Source of the DNA: Microtetraspora niveoalba
GTDB lineage: Bacteria > Actinomycetota > Actinomycetes > Streptosporangiales > Streptosporangiaceae
DNA length: 64,000 nt
Assembly: GCF_001570405.1 (NCBI RefSeq)
Contig: NZ_BBYM01000018.1
Location: forward strand, 62,001 to 126,000
Direction of reading: 5' to 3'
Position numbers and translations under genes: made by a program. The notes beneath the pieces were generated by a model, which saw nothing but the letters and a program-made list of their open reading frames with translations, made no database searches and had not been told where the DNA came from. Shown in pieces: positions 31,687 through 39,804 of the stretch (position 1 is its first letter; every line of letters starts with the position of its first letter).

Positions 31687-32636
31687 GCGGGCGCTCCGGT
31701 CCGCCGCGCGGGCGCGTCCAGCCCGAACAACGCGGCGGCGTTGACGCCGAGGATGCGCTCCTTGGCCGCGCCGTCCACCCGCGCGTACACGCATCCGCCG
31801 AGCTGCAACGCGGCGTTCATGAACGGCATGTCGCTCCCGAAGACCATCCGTTCCGGGCCGAGCTCGCGGACCAGGAACTCGACCACGCCGTCCCAGGAGA
31901 GCGGGCCGGTGAGGTCGAGGTGGATGTTCGGGCGGTCGGCGACCACGTCCACGACCCGGTCGAGGCCGTAGTCCAGCCCGGCGTGCCCGAGCAGCAGGGG
32001 GATGGTGGGGTACTCGTCGGCCAGGGCGGCGAACACGCCCAGCGGGTCGCCCGCGAAGTAGCTGTGCGAGAGGACCGGAACGCGGTGCTCCGCGGCGTAC
32101 TCCCACACCGGCCGGTACGCGGGCCCGTCGAGGGGATAGTCGCCGTGCAGCTCCGGGTGCAGCTTGATCCCGCGGAAGGCCGGGTCGGCGAAGCAGCGCT
32201 CCAGCTCGTCCCGCACCTCGGCGGCGTAGTTGGGGTTGATGCAGCAGTAGCCGAGCACCCGGCCCGGGTGCCGGGCGGCGGCGGCCTTCACCTGGTCGTT
32301 GCCGAAGCGGTAGTCGGCGTAGATCCCGGCGTGGGCGGCCACGACGGCGACGTCCACCCCCAGGAGGTCCATGACGCGGACCATGCCGTCGATGTCGTTG
32401 GCCGGGATGTGGAAGTTCCGGAACGCCCCGAGATGGCAGTGCGCGTCCACGACCAGCGGCCAGTCCGTGGGCCCGGCCTTCCCGCTCGCGCGCTCGGCCA
32501 CCGCTCCGTCCGTCACGCCGCCCGTCACGCCGCCCGTCATGCCGGCCGTCATGTGGTCCACCCGGGCATCCCCCGTTCCGTTCGTCGCGGCCCCGTCCAC
32601 CGTGCCGGCCGCCGAGGTCACCGCGTCAGCGCGCAT
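31683..32636 (-). CDS. Amidohydrolase-family protein (TIM-barrel hydrolase/lactonase)
   Basis: A 317-residue protein. The metal-dependent hydrolase core starts at about 60 with VVDAHCHLG, then IKLHPELHGDYP, VLSHSYFAGDP, LLLGHAGLDYG and FGSDMPFMN, which give the His and Asp ligands of the amidohydrolase_2 (COG2159) family. Members cleave sugar lactones or decarboxylate aromatic acids. The first 58 residues are low complexity with 12-nt tandem repeats (MTAGMTGGVTGGVTDG). It overlaps both neighbours, which indicates one operon. Confidence 0.82.
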   Translation of the reverse strand: MRADAVTSAAGTVDGAATNGTGDARVDHMTAGMTGGVTGGVTDGAVAERASGKAGPTDWPLVVDAHCHLGAFRNFHIPANDIDGMVRVMDLLGVDVAVVAAHAGIYADYRFGNDQVKAAAARHPGRVLGYCCINPNYAAEVRDELERCFADPAFRGIKLHPELHGDYPLDGPAYRPVWEYAAEHRVPVLSHSYFAGDPLGVFAALADEYPTIPLLLGHAGLDYGLDRVVDVVADRPNIHLDLTGPLSWDGVVEFLVRELGPERMVFGSDMPFMNAALQLGGCVYARVDGAAKERILGVNAAALFGLDAPARRTGAPA

Positions 32637-33483
32637 GCGCGGCCGCCTCCTTCGTCTCCACGCCGGCGTCCGCGTCCGCGCCCGCCGCCGTCCCGGTCCG
32701 TACGTCCGCGAGCAGCCGGGTCAGGGTGCCCGAGGCGATCAGCTCGCGGTCGGCCGCGGGCAGGCCCGCGCGGTCGAGCTGGAGCAGCGCCCCGCCCATC
32801 GACCGCAGCGGGTAGCCCGAGCCGAACACCACCCGGTGCGCCCCGAAGCGTTCGCACAGGTCCTCGAGCCCGTGGTGCACGTTGAACCCGGCCGACTGCA
32901 CGTGCAGGTTGGCGAACCGCTTGAGCAGGGGGTAGAGGGTCCGGTTGTTCCGTCCCTGGACGTCCATCAGGATCACCGGCAGGTCCGGGTGGCACTCCAC
33001 CAGGTCGTGGATCTCCCGCCACGGCGGCTCGCCCCGCCGGAACAGGGTGAAGTCGACCGCGAGCGGCATCCGCACACGTTCGAGCGCCGCGAGCAGCTCG
33101 CCGGAGCACCAGGGCGCGAGCGAGAACCGGTGCCCGGCCATGTCGGACGACGGGAAGATCCGCGCCATGCGCACCCCGGACGCGAGCAGCCCGGCGACCA
33201 GCGGCTCCGGCTCGGCCGCCTCGCCGGTGTGCGGCGGCAGCACCACCCCCACCGGGCGCAGCCGCTCCCGCACGCCGCCCGCCGCGCCGGCCAGCTCGCG
33301 CAGGAGCAGCTCGTTGCCCGCCTCCGGGGCGTACTCGTGGGCGAGCACGTGGTAGACGGCCGCCTCGTGGACCCCCACCCGGTCCATCTCCGCGACCAGG
33401 TCCGCCGCCGTCACCGCCCGGGTGATGTACGGCCGGTGCCCGGCCGGGCGGCCGATGAAGGTGTTGCAGTCGAGATACCGCAA
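32626..33483 (-). CDS. Amidohydrolase-family protein, divergent metal site
   Basis: A 285-residue paralogue-type TIM-barrel. It begins MRYLDCNTFIGRP, so the usual DxHxH at strand 1 is replaced by DCNTF. Later segments include YHVLAHEYAPEAGNELL, PVILMDVQGRNNR and VVFGSGYPLRSMGG, in which the final Asp is replaced by Gly. Loss of several ligands suggests a non-hydrolytic or partner subunit role beside the intact homologue, whose start it overlaps by 11 nt. Pairs of this type occur in sugar-acid operons of actinobacteria, to my recollection. Confidence 0.72.
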   Translation of the reverse strand: MRYLDCNTFIGRPAGHRPYITRAVTAADLVAEMDRVGVHEAAVYHVLAHEYAPEAGNELLLRELAGAAGGVRERLRPVGVVLPPHTGEAAEPEPLVAGLLASGVRMARIFPSSDMAGHRFSLAPWCSGELLAALERVRMPLAVDFTLFRRGEPPWREIHDLVECHPDLPVILMDVQGRNNRTLYPLLKRFANLHVQSAGFNVHHGLEDLCERFGAHRVVFGSGYPLRSMGGALLQLDRAGLPAADRELIASGTLTRLLADVRTGTAAGADADAGVETKEAAAHAR

Positions 33484-33578
33484 AGATCCTCGCTTCTCTC
33501 AGGGCGCCGAGCTTCCGGCGGCGGGGGCTCCCGGTCGTGGAAACCCCGGCCGCGGGCGTCTCCGCGCGCGGAAACCTG

Positions 33579-34742
33579 TCAGGACGCGCGGGTCGTCCGG
33601 AGCGTCGCGTACGGGTCGCCGCCGTCGGGGGCGGGGATCCGGTACGCGGCGAGCCTGTCGGGGTCCAGCTCGACGCCGAGGCCGGGCCCCGGGGGCGGGA
33701 GCAGGAATCCGTCCTCGATCGTCAGGCCGGTGCGGACGACGTCGTCGGCGTGGTAGAGGTGCCCGGCCACGTCGCTGGGCTGGTCGAGCCGGGGCGAGCT
33801 GAAGGCCACGTGGGCCGCGGCGGCGGTGCCGATGCCCAGCTCCGGCATGCTGCCGATCGCCACGCCGGCCCCGGCCGTCGCGCACAGGTCGGCGATCCGC
33901 CGCGCGCCGACCGGCCCGCCCGCCTCGGGGACGTACACGTTGACGATGTCGGCGGCGCGGGCGCGCAGCACCCGCCAGGCGTCGCCGGGCGACCACACGC
34001 TCTCGTCGGCCATGATCGGGACCGTGGAGCGGGCGCACAGCTCGGCCATGCCCTCGACGTCGGCCGCGGGCAGCGGTTGCTCGACAGACAGCACGTCGTA
34101 CGGCTCCAGCCGCCGGATGAGCCGGAGCGCGTCCTTGGCGAGTGTGCACGCCATGTTGAGGTCCACCCGGATGCCGAGGCGCGGGCCGAACTCCGCGCGC
34201 AGCGCGGCGACGACCTCGACGAGCCGGTCGTGGTCGCCGCCGCCCTTGGCCTTGAGCGTGGTGAAGCCCTCGCCGGTCAGGCGGCGGGCCCGATCCAGCA
34301 CCTCGTCCACCGGGGCGATCGGCAGCGACATCGACAGCGGCACCCGGTCGCGGGCGAGCCCGCCGAGCAGGTCGTACACGGGCCGGCCGGACGCCTTGCC
34401 GGCGAGGTCGAGCAGCGCGGTCTCGACCGCCGCGACGGCGGCGAGTGAGTGCCGGCCGAACGCGAGCACCCGCGACGCCGCCTCGTGGAAGCGGGTCAGC
34501 GCGAACGGGTCGGTCCCGACGACGACGGGCGCGAGCAGCCGGTTGACGAGGCCGCACAGGGCGGCGCCGTTGCCGTGCCAGATGAGGGAGATCTCGCCGA
34601 GCCCGGTCGTGCCGTCGTCGGCCTCGGCGACGACGACGCCGTAGTCGGAGGTGGCCTGGACGCCGAGCGCGGAGGTGAACGGCTCGCGCAGCGGCACCGA
34701 GACGGGCACGGCCTCCAGCCGCGTGACTCTCATGGCACTCAT
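33579..34742 (-). CDS. Enolase-superfamily (mandelate racemase/muconate lactonizing) enzyme
   Basis: A 387-residue enzyme. The N-terminal capping domain (RLEAVPVSVPLREPFTSALG) is followed by a barrel with the KxK acid/base pair in TLKAKGGG and the metal ligands in VDLNMA (Asp), VEQPLP (Glu) and IMADESVW (Asp). This ligand set is that of the MLE subgroup, which includes dipeptide epimerases, lactonising enzymes and acid-sugar dehydratases. In this operon a sugar-acid dehydratase or cycloisomerase role is most likely. The ATG at 34742 overlaps the permease stop (ATGA); a second ATG is three codons in. Confidence 0.85.
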   Translation of the reverse strand: MSAMRVTRLEAVPVSVPLREPFTSALGVQATSDYGVVVAEADDGTTGLGEISLIWHGNGAALCGLVNRLLAPVVVGTDPFALTRFHEAASRVLAFGRHSLAAVAAVETALLDLAGKASGRPVYDLLGGLARDRVPLSMSLPIAPVDEVLDRARRLTGEGFTTLKAKGGGDHDRLVEVVAALRAEFGPRLGIRVDLNMACTLAKDALRLIRRLEPYDVLSVEQPLPAADVEGMAELCARSTVPIMADESVWSPGDAWRVLRARAADIVNVYVPEAGGPVGARRIADLCATAGAGVAIGSMPELGIGTAAAAHVAFSSPRLDQPSDVAGHLYHADDVVRTGLTIEDGFLLPPPGPGLGVELDPDRLAAYRIPAPDGGDPYATLRTTRAS

Positions 34743-35713
34743 CCCTTGGTCGAACCGGCGAGGACGTCGCTGAAGAAGAAGCGCTGCAACACGAGGAAGA
34801 TCACCACGACGGGCAGGGAGGCGATCACCGCGATGGCGGCGATGTGGTGCCAGTTGGACGTCAGCGTGGACATGAAGTACTGCAGCCCGACCGAGATGGT
34901 GAACCGGCCGTGGTCGCGCATGATGACCAGCGGCCACAGGAAGTCGCTCCACGTCAGCGTGAAGACGAGGATCGCCGACGTGGCGAGCGGCGCCTTGACC
35001 AGGGGCAGCATCACGCGGAAGAGCAGCCGGGCCGGCGAGCAGCCGTCGATGACGGCGGCCTCCTCCAGCTCGTCGGGCAGCCCGCCGAACGCCTCGCGCA
35101 GGATGTACACCGACAGCCACAGGTTCATCGCGGCGGTCGGGATGATGATCCCGAGGAGGTTGTCGGTGAGGCCCATCTCCTTGGTCGCGATGAACAGCGG
35201 CAGCATGATCGCGGGGAACGGGATCACCATCGTGCTGAGCCCCAGCAGGAAAAGCAGGCGCCGGCCCCTGAAGCGGAACCTGCCCAGGGCGAACCCGAGC
35301 AGGGCCGCCGCCGCGACGTTGAGCAGCACCGTGCCGACGGACACGATGAGGCTGTTGGCGAAGTACCGCTGGACGTCGGCCTGCCCCCACACGTACGCGT
35401 AGTTGTCGAGGGTGGGCTGGGTCGGGATCAGCTCGGGCGGCACGGAGAAGACGTCGCCGCGGCTCTTGAACGACGTGGAGACCAGCCACAGGAGCGGTCC
35501 GACCGCGACCACCGACGCGACCGCGAGTACGGCGACGACCACCGTGCGGGAGACCGGGCCGAAGGCCCTCCCGGCCCCGGCACGGCCCGGCCTGCGCGCC
35601 GGCCTCCGCCGCCTCGCCGCCGCCGGGACGCCGCCGCCCGCCCCGCTCGTCGCGCCCGCCGTATCCGGAACGCCCGTCGTGCTCATCGCGCCCGGCAAGC
35701 CCGTCGTGCTCAT
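34739..35713 (-). CDS. ABC sugar transporter permease (MalG-like)
   Basis: A 324-residue inner-membrane protein with six membrane segments. The coupling loop EEAAVIDGCSPARLLFRVMLPL is the EAA motif that docks to the ATPase. The N-terminus is a cytosolic Ala/Arg-rich stretch, and the first codons are duplicated (MSTTGLPGAMSTTGVP) by a 20-nt repeat. It overlaps the upstream permease by 4 nt (ATGA). No ATPase is encoded in the operon; a shared MsiK-type ATPase elsewhere would be expected. Confidence 0.92.
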   Translation of the reverse strand: MSTTGLPGAMSTTGVPDTAGATSGAGGGVPAAARRRRPARRPGRAGAGRAFGPVSRTVVVAVLAVASVVAVGPLLWLVSTSFKSRGDVFSVPPELIPTQPTLDNYAYVWGQADVQRYFANSLIVSVGTVLLNVAAAALLGFALGRFRFRGRRLLFLLGLSTMVIPFPAIMLPLFIATKEMGLTDNLLGIIIPTAAMNLWLSVYILREAFGGLPDELEEAAVIDGCSPARLLFRVMLPLVKAPLATSAILVFTLTWSDFLWPLVIMRDHGRFTISVGLQYFMSTLTSNWHHIAAIAVIASLPVVVIFLVLQRFFFSDVLAGSTKG

Positions 35714-36633
35714 CGCGCCACCCTGGCGAGCCGCAGGCCGAGCAGGACCAGGCCGAGGACGAGCGCGAGCAGTACCACGGCCATCGCGCTGCCGTACCCG
35801 AACTTGAAGAACGAGAAGGCCGACTCCCAGATGTAGTAGGCGGTGTTCTTGCTGGCGTTCACCGGGCCGCCTCCCGTCAGGACGTAGATCTCGTCGAAGG
35901 TGCGCATGGCCGCGACGAAGGCGATGACGGAGCTGAGCACGATCGAGCCGCGCAGTTGCGGCACGACGATGTTCGCGAAGGTCCGCACGTGCCCGGCCCC
36001 GTCGATGGCGGCGGCCTCGAAGTGCTCGCCCGGCAGCGTCGCCAGCCCGGCCAGATAGATCAGCAGGTAGATGCCGAAGGCCCGCCAGACGATGACCCCG
36101 GCCACCGACCAGATCGCCCAGCCGGGGTCGGAGAGCCACGAGACCGGCTCGCGTGTGATGCCGAGCGACACCAGGACGTGGTTGACCAGCCCGTTGTCGT
36201 CCAGCATCCACTTCCAGGCCACCGACGAGACGATGATCGGCACGACCACCGGCAGGTAGAGCACGGTCCGGAAGAAGCGCCGGAACGGGATGCCCCGGTG
36301 GATCCAGTACGCCACCGGCAGCGGCAGGCAGACCAGCAGGACGGTCACCGTCACCGTGATGAGCGCGGAGTTCAGCAGGGTCCGGTGGAAGACGGCGTCG
36401 GTCGCGAGCGCCTCGTACTGACGCGTCCCCACGAAGGAGGCGGGGGTCAGGCCGTTGAAGTCGGTGAAGCTGAAGAGCAGGGTGTTCAGGGCGGGGTAGA
36501 GGACGAACCCGCCGATCAGCCCCACGGCGGGGACGGCGAGGAGCCATCCCCAGCGTGAGTCCCTGACCGCGCGCCACGCCCGGGGCGGCCGCGCCGCGCG
36601 GCCGGGGCGGGTCCGGAGTGCCGTTCCGCTCAC
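35710..36633 (-). CDS. ABC sugar transporter permease (MalF-like)
   Basis: A 307-residue permease with WGWLLAVPAVGLIGGFVLYP as the first membrane helix and the EAA loop EAAAIDGAGHVRTFANIVVP. The GTG start overlaps the stop of the solute-binding protein gene (GTGA). It forms the importer with the MalG-like permease and the lipoprotein encoded on either side. Confidence 0.92.
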   Translation of the reverse strand: MSGTALRTRPGRAARPPRAWRAVRDSRWGWLLAVPAVGLIGGFVLYPALNTLLFSFTDFNGLTPASFVGTRQYEALATDAVFHRTLLNSALITVTVTVLLVCLPLPVAYWIHRGIPFRRFFRTVLYLPVVVPIIVSSVAWKWMLDDNGLVNHVLVSLGITREPVSWLSDPGWAIWSVAGVIVWRAFGIYLLIYLAGLATLPGEHFEAAAIDGAGHVRTFANIVVPQLRGSIVLSSVIAFVAAMRTFDEIYVLTGGGPVNASKNTAYYIWESAFSFFKFGYGSAMAVVLLALVLGLVLLGLRLARVAR

Positions 36634-37934
36634 TGGCCCACCGGGAGGATCCGGTCCCACTCACCCGCGGCGTCCTTGAGCGCCGCCTCGGCCGTCTTGT
36701 CGCCGAGCAGCGCCGCCTGGAACTGGGTGCGCAGCGCGGCGAACAGCTCGGCCACGGCGGGGTGCTTCGGCCAGTAGAACTTCACGTCCTGGTCGACGAG
36801 CACCTTGATCTCGGGGGACGACTGGAAGTAGGGGTCGTCGGCGACGGAGGCGAGCCCGGGCAGCACCGGGGCCTGCTTCGCCAGCTCGAGGACGGTCGAG
36901 CTGAAATAGCGGGCGAAGTCGAGGGCCTCCTTGGGGTGCTTGCTCGCCTTGGGGACGGCGAACTGCTGGAGGAAGCCGTTGGCGGCGCCGCCCGCGCCCT
37001 TCGGGTGCACGGCGACCTTGAACTTCTTGAAGGTCTCGGCGTCCGTGTTGTCCTGGAGCCAGCGCAGGATCCACGGGCCGAGGAAGACCATGCCGGTCTT
37101 GCCCTGGGCGAGGACCTTGGCGCCGTCCATGACGCCGCCGTTGACGGACGTGCGGTCGATCCAGCCCTTCTTGACCCCTTCGGCGTACCGCTCCAGGTGG
37201 CGTACCGCGTCGGGGGTGGCGAAGGCGGCCTTCTTCCCGTCGTCGGACAGCAGCGGGACGCCGGCCTGGCCGGCCAGGATGTCGGACGGGTTGCCCGCGT
37301 CGTCGAAGTCGTCGAGGGTCTGCACGAACCCCGACGCCCCGGTCTTTTCGTGGATCTTCTCGGCCGCGGCGAAGACCTCGTCCCAGTCGGCGGGCGGCTT
37401 GTCCGGGTCGAGCCCGGCCTCGCGGAAGAGGTCGGCGTTGTAGATGAGCGCCGAGACGCTGCCGTAGAACGGGATCGCGTACGCCTTGCCGCCGATGACG
37501 CCCGCGTCCCACAGCCCCGGGGCGTACTCGGCGGCGATGGACGGGACGTCGGGGGCCAGCTCGTCGAGGGAGTAGACCGTGCCGGTCGCGGCGAACTTCG
37601 GCAGGATGAACGGCGTCATGTTGACGACGTCGGGCGTCGCGCCGCCGCTGATCGCGGCGAGCAGCTTGCTCTGGGTCTGCTCGAAGTCCGGGATGTCCAC
37701 CCATGTGATCGTGGTGCCGGCGTGCTCCTGCTCGTAGCGGCGGATCGCCCCCTCGATGTAGGGCGTGTAGCCCTCTTTGAGGTTGATCGTCCAGAACTCC
37801 AGCGAGACCGGGCCGGAACCGGAGGACGCGGGCTCGCCGGTCGTGCCGCCGAAGACGCCGCACGCGCTGACCACGGCGGTGACGAGTACGAGGGCGCCTC
37901 CTGTGAGGAGGCGCCGGCGCTTGATCGGCCCCAC
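36630..37934 (-). CDS. ABC sugar-binding lipoprotein
   Basis: A 434-residue family 1 solute-binding protein. Its signal is KRRRLLTGGALVLVTAVVSAC with the lipobox VSAC and a twin-arginine-like start. LEFWTINLKEGYTPYIEGAI, GGKAYAIPFYGSVSALIYN and GKTGMVFLGPWILRW are typical of carbohydrate binders. The GTG at 37934 is chosen because AAGGGAG precedes it and because it starts directly at the signal peptide. It is the first gene of the sugar-acid operon; a promoter and a candidate operator lie upstream. Confidence 0.92.
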   Translation of the reverse strand: MGPIKRRRLLTGGALVLVTAVVSACGVFGGTTGEPASSGSGPVSLEFWTINLKEGYTPYIEGAIRRYEQEHAGTTITWVDIPDFEQTQSKLLAAISGGATPDVVNMTPFILPKFAATGTVYSLDELAPDVPSIAAEYAPGLWDAGVIGGKAYAIPFYGSVSALIYNADLFREAGLDPDKPPADWDEVFAAAEKIHEKTGASGFVQTLDDFDDAGNPSDILAGQAGVPLLSDDGKKAAFATPDAVRHLERYAEGVKKGWIDRTSVNGGVMDGAKVLAQGKTGMVFLGPWILRWLQDNTDAETFKKFKVAVHPKGAGGAANGFLQQFAVPKASKHPKEALDFARYFSSTVLELAKQAPVLPGLASVADDPYFQSSPEIKVLVDQDVKFYWPKHPAVAELFAALRTQFQAALLGDKTAEAALKDAAGEWDRILPVGQ

Positions 37935-37993
37935 GCTCTGCTCCCTTCTCCGTGCTGCCCCCGGAAGCCGCGATGAATTACGGCCATGTTCGG

Positions 37994-38008
37994 AAATGGT
38001 TCGTTTAA
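37994..38008. promoter_or_regulatory. AAATRGYTCGT box in front of the sugar-acid operon
   Basis: AAATGGTTCGTTTAA closely resembles the boxes at 39590-39602 and 39698-39710. It lies just downstream of the predicted -10 of the importer operon. It is also bracketed by GGCCAT (37982-37987) and ATGGCC. Confidence 0.5.
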
Positions 38009-38016
38009 TGGCCACA

Positions 38017-38045
38017 AGTGTGCAGACGCCCGAGGGGTCCGTCAA
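38017..38045 (-). promoter_or_regulatory. Putative promoter of the sugar-acid operon
   Basis: On the minus strand TTGACG (38045-38040) is followed after 17 nt by CACACT (38022-38017). The -35 is good and the -10 weak, as expected for a regulated promoter. The rest of 37935-38208 shows nothing further. Confidence 0.4.
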
Positions 38046-38208
38046 GACCTCACCGCGGGGCCGCCCGGGGCTTCCGGCGCGGTTTCCCGGGGGGCGCCGG
38101 AAGGCGCGCCGATGAACGCGCGAGCGACACGAGACCGCCCGGCGAGCCCCACCGCAGCGGTCGAACGCTCCCGGGCCGGTGGGATGTCGCCGGGCCGGCG
38201 GCGCGCGG

Positions 38209-39564
38209 TCAGGCGGTGTGGCCCGAGCCCCTCAGGTGGGTGTTGATGGCCAGCCGGTAGAGGCTCTTGGGCCGGCCGCGCTTGCTGGGCTGCGACATCC
38301 CGGCCGGCAGGGCGAGGCCGTGCTCGCGCAGGACGCGGATGATCCGGCGCCCGCTCGGCACCGACACCCGCAGCGCCTGCCCGATCTCCTCCGCGCTCGC
38401 CGCGGCGCCGTCCAGCCGCCGCTCCAGGTCGCCGAGCCGCGACAACGTCGAGACCCCGAGGCCGGTCCGCCCGGCCAGTTCGCGCAGGCCGCCGTCGTCG
38501 GTGCGGTCGTCGGCCTTGAACGCGTAGCGCAGCGGCGTGGCCGCCGCCCCCATCGGGCCGATGATCAGGCCGTCCTCGCTCATCAGGTAGCCGGTGTCGC
38601 CGCCCTCGGCCATGGCCCGCCGCACCGCCATCTCCGCGTGCCGCACCGAGTCCCTGGCGGACTCCCCCACCCCGAAGCCGGCCGCCATCCGCACCCCGAG
38701 CCGGGCCCGGACCTCCTCGATCAGCGGCACGGTCGTCCACGACGCGGTGATCTCCTCCAGGAGCCCCTTGTGCGCGAACACCAGCACGGACTGGTCGCCC
38801 CTGCCCTCGACCCACGCCTCGGCGAACTCAGGGGCGTCGAAGAACATGCGCAGCGTGTTCACCCGCTCGACGCCCGCCTCGTACAGGCCGGAGTCCTCCA
38901 GCAGGCGGTAGACGGCGGCGGCGAAGCGCAGGTTGGAGTGCCGGGCCGAGACCGCCCGCAGCACCACCTCGTTCATCGCCGACCGGATCGAGGCGACCAC
39001 CGGCACCGACCGCAGGACCGGCACGTCCATGCTCTCCAGCAGCCGCGTGTAGACCCGGCTGCGCCCGGTCACGGCGTAGTGGGTCCGGTGCCGCCGCCGC
39101 ATCTCCAGGTGGAACGCGACGATCTCCTCGACGTCCTGCCCCGGCGCGTACGGCAGCGCGCGCATCGCCCTGACCGGGAGGCCCAGCTCTCGGGCGAGCT
39201 CCTCGACGACCGGCTCGTCGAACGTGTCGACGCTCGCCGGCGCCAGCGCGAGGCCCTGCTCGCGCGCCCTGAGCAGGGCGAGCGCCAGGTCGATGGGCCC
39301 CTGGCGGGCGACCGCCACGGGCACTCCCTCGGGCAGCATGTCGCGGCACCGGTCGAGCGGCATCGGCCCGGCGAAGAACACGGCGTCCACGTCCTGGAGC
39401 GCCTCGCGGACCGACGGCTCGATCCCGCCCTCGTCCTCGTAGCGCACCCACCGGGCCTCGACGCCCTCCAGGCGGGCCAGCGCCGCCTCGAACACGCTCT
39501 CGCTGGCGACGGGGACGACGATCCCGAGGCGCGTTCTCGTCAACGGCCGGGGATCCCTGCTCAT
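38209..39564 (-). CDS. Transcriptional regulator with sensor, GGDEF-like and C-terminal winged-helix regions
   Basis: A 451-residue protein. Residues 1-200 look like a Rossmann-type sensor (LGIVVPVASESVFEAALARL, VDAVFFAGPMPLDRCRDMLP). The middle contains DQSVLVFAHKGLLEEI and VRMAAGFGVGESARDSVRHA with GYLMSEDGLIIGP, which recalls a degenerate GGDEF or GTP cyclohydrolase III fold. The C-terminus has a winged helix (SAEEIGQALRVSVPSGRRII, then KRGRPKSLYRLA, an AT-hook-like RGRP). I do not know a named family for the whole. Placed between the sugar-acid operon and the creatininase gene, with similar boxes before all three, it is their likely regulator. Confidence 0.7.
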   Translation of the reverse strand: MSRDPRPLTRTRLGIVVPVASESVFEAALARLEGVEARWVRYEDEGGIEPSVREALQDVDAVFFAGPMPLDRCRDMLPEGVPVAVARQGPIDLALALLRAREQGLALAPASVDTFDEPVVEELARELGLPVRAMRALPYAPGQDVEEIVAFHLEMRRRHRTHYAVTGRSRVYTRLLESMDVPVLRSVPVVASIRSAMNEVVLRAVSARHSNLRFAAAVYRLLEDSGLYEAGVERVNTLRMFFDAPEFAEAWVEGRGDQSVLVFAHKGLLEEITASWTTVPLIEEVRARLGVRMAAGFGVGESARDSVRHAEMAVRRAMAEGGDTGYLMSEDGLIIGPMGAAATPLRYAFKADDRTDDGGLRELAGRTGLGVSTLSRLGDLERRLDGAAASAEEIGQALRVSVPSGRRIIRVLREHGLALPAGMSQPSKRGRPKSLYRLAINTHLRGSGHTA

Positions 39565-39589
39565 GGGCTGCGTTTCGGGCACGTGAACA

Positions 39590-39602
39590 AAATAGTTCGT
39601 AA
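39590..39602. promoter_or_regulatory. AAATAGTTCGTAA box near the regulator start
   Basis: This 13-mer differs from 39698-39710 by one base. It lies 26 nt upstream of the regulator start, suggesting autoregulation. Confidence 0.55.
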
Positions 39603-39697
39603 GCGGGACCGGTCGCGGCACTTCGCCCGGCCCCCGTCCCGCTCGGCGCCACGGCCTGCCACGATCCGTGACGACATCCCGCCCCTTGCGTGCTCGT

Positions 39698-39710
39698 AAA
39701 TAGCTCGTAA
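39698..39710. promoter_or_regulatory. AAATAGCTCGTAA box upstream of the creatininase gene
   Basis: Near-identical partner of 39590-39602, 95 nt before the creatininase start and overlapping a short AT-rich island. A further TCGTAA occurs at 39694-39699. Confidence 0.55.
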
Positions 39711-39804
39711 TATGGCCGGGAGAACGCGGGGCGCGCCCATCCGGCCGTCCCCCGGCCGCGATCCTCGGCCCCGCGTCCGGCCACGCACGCACACAGGAGC
39801 GAGA

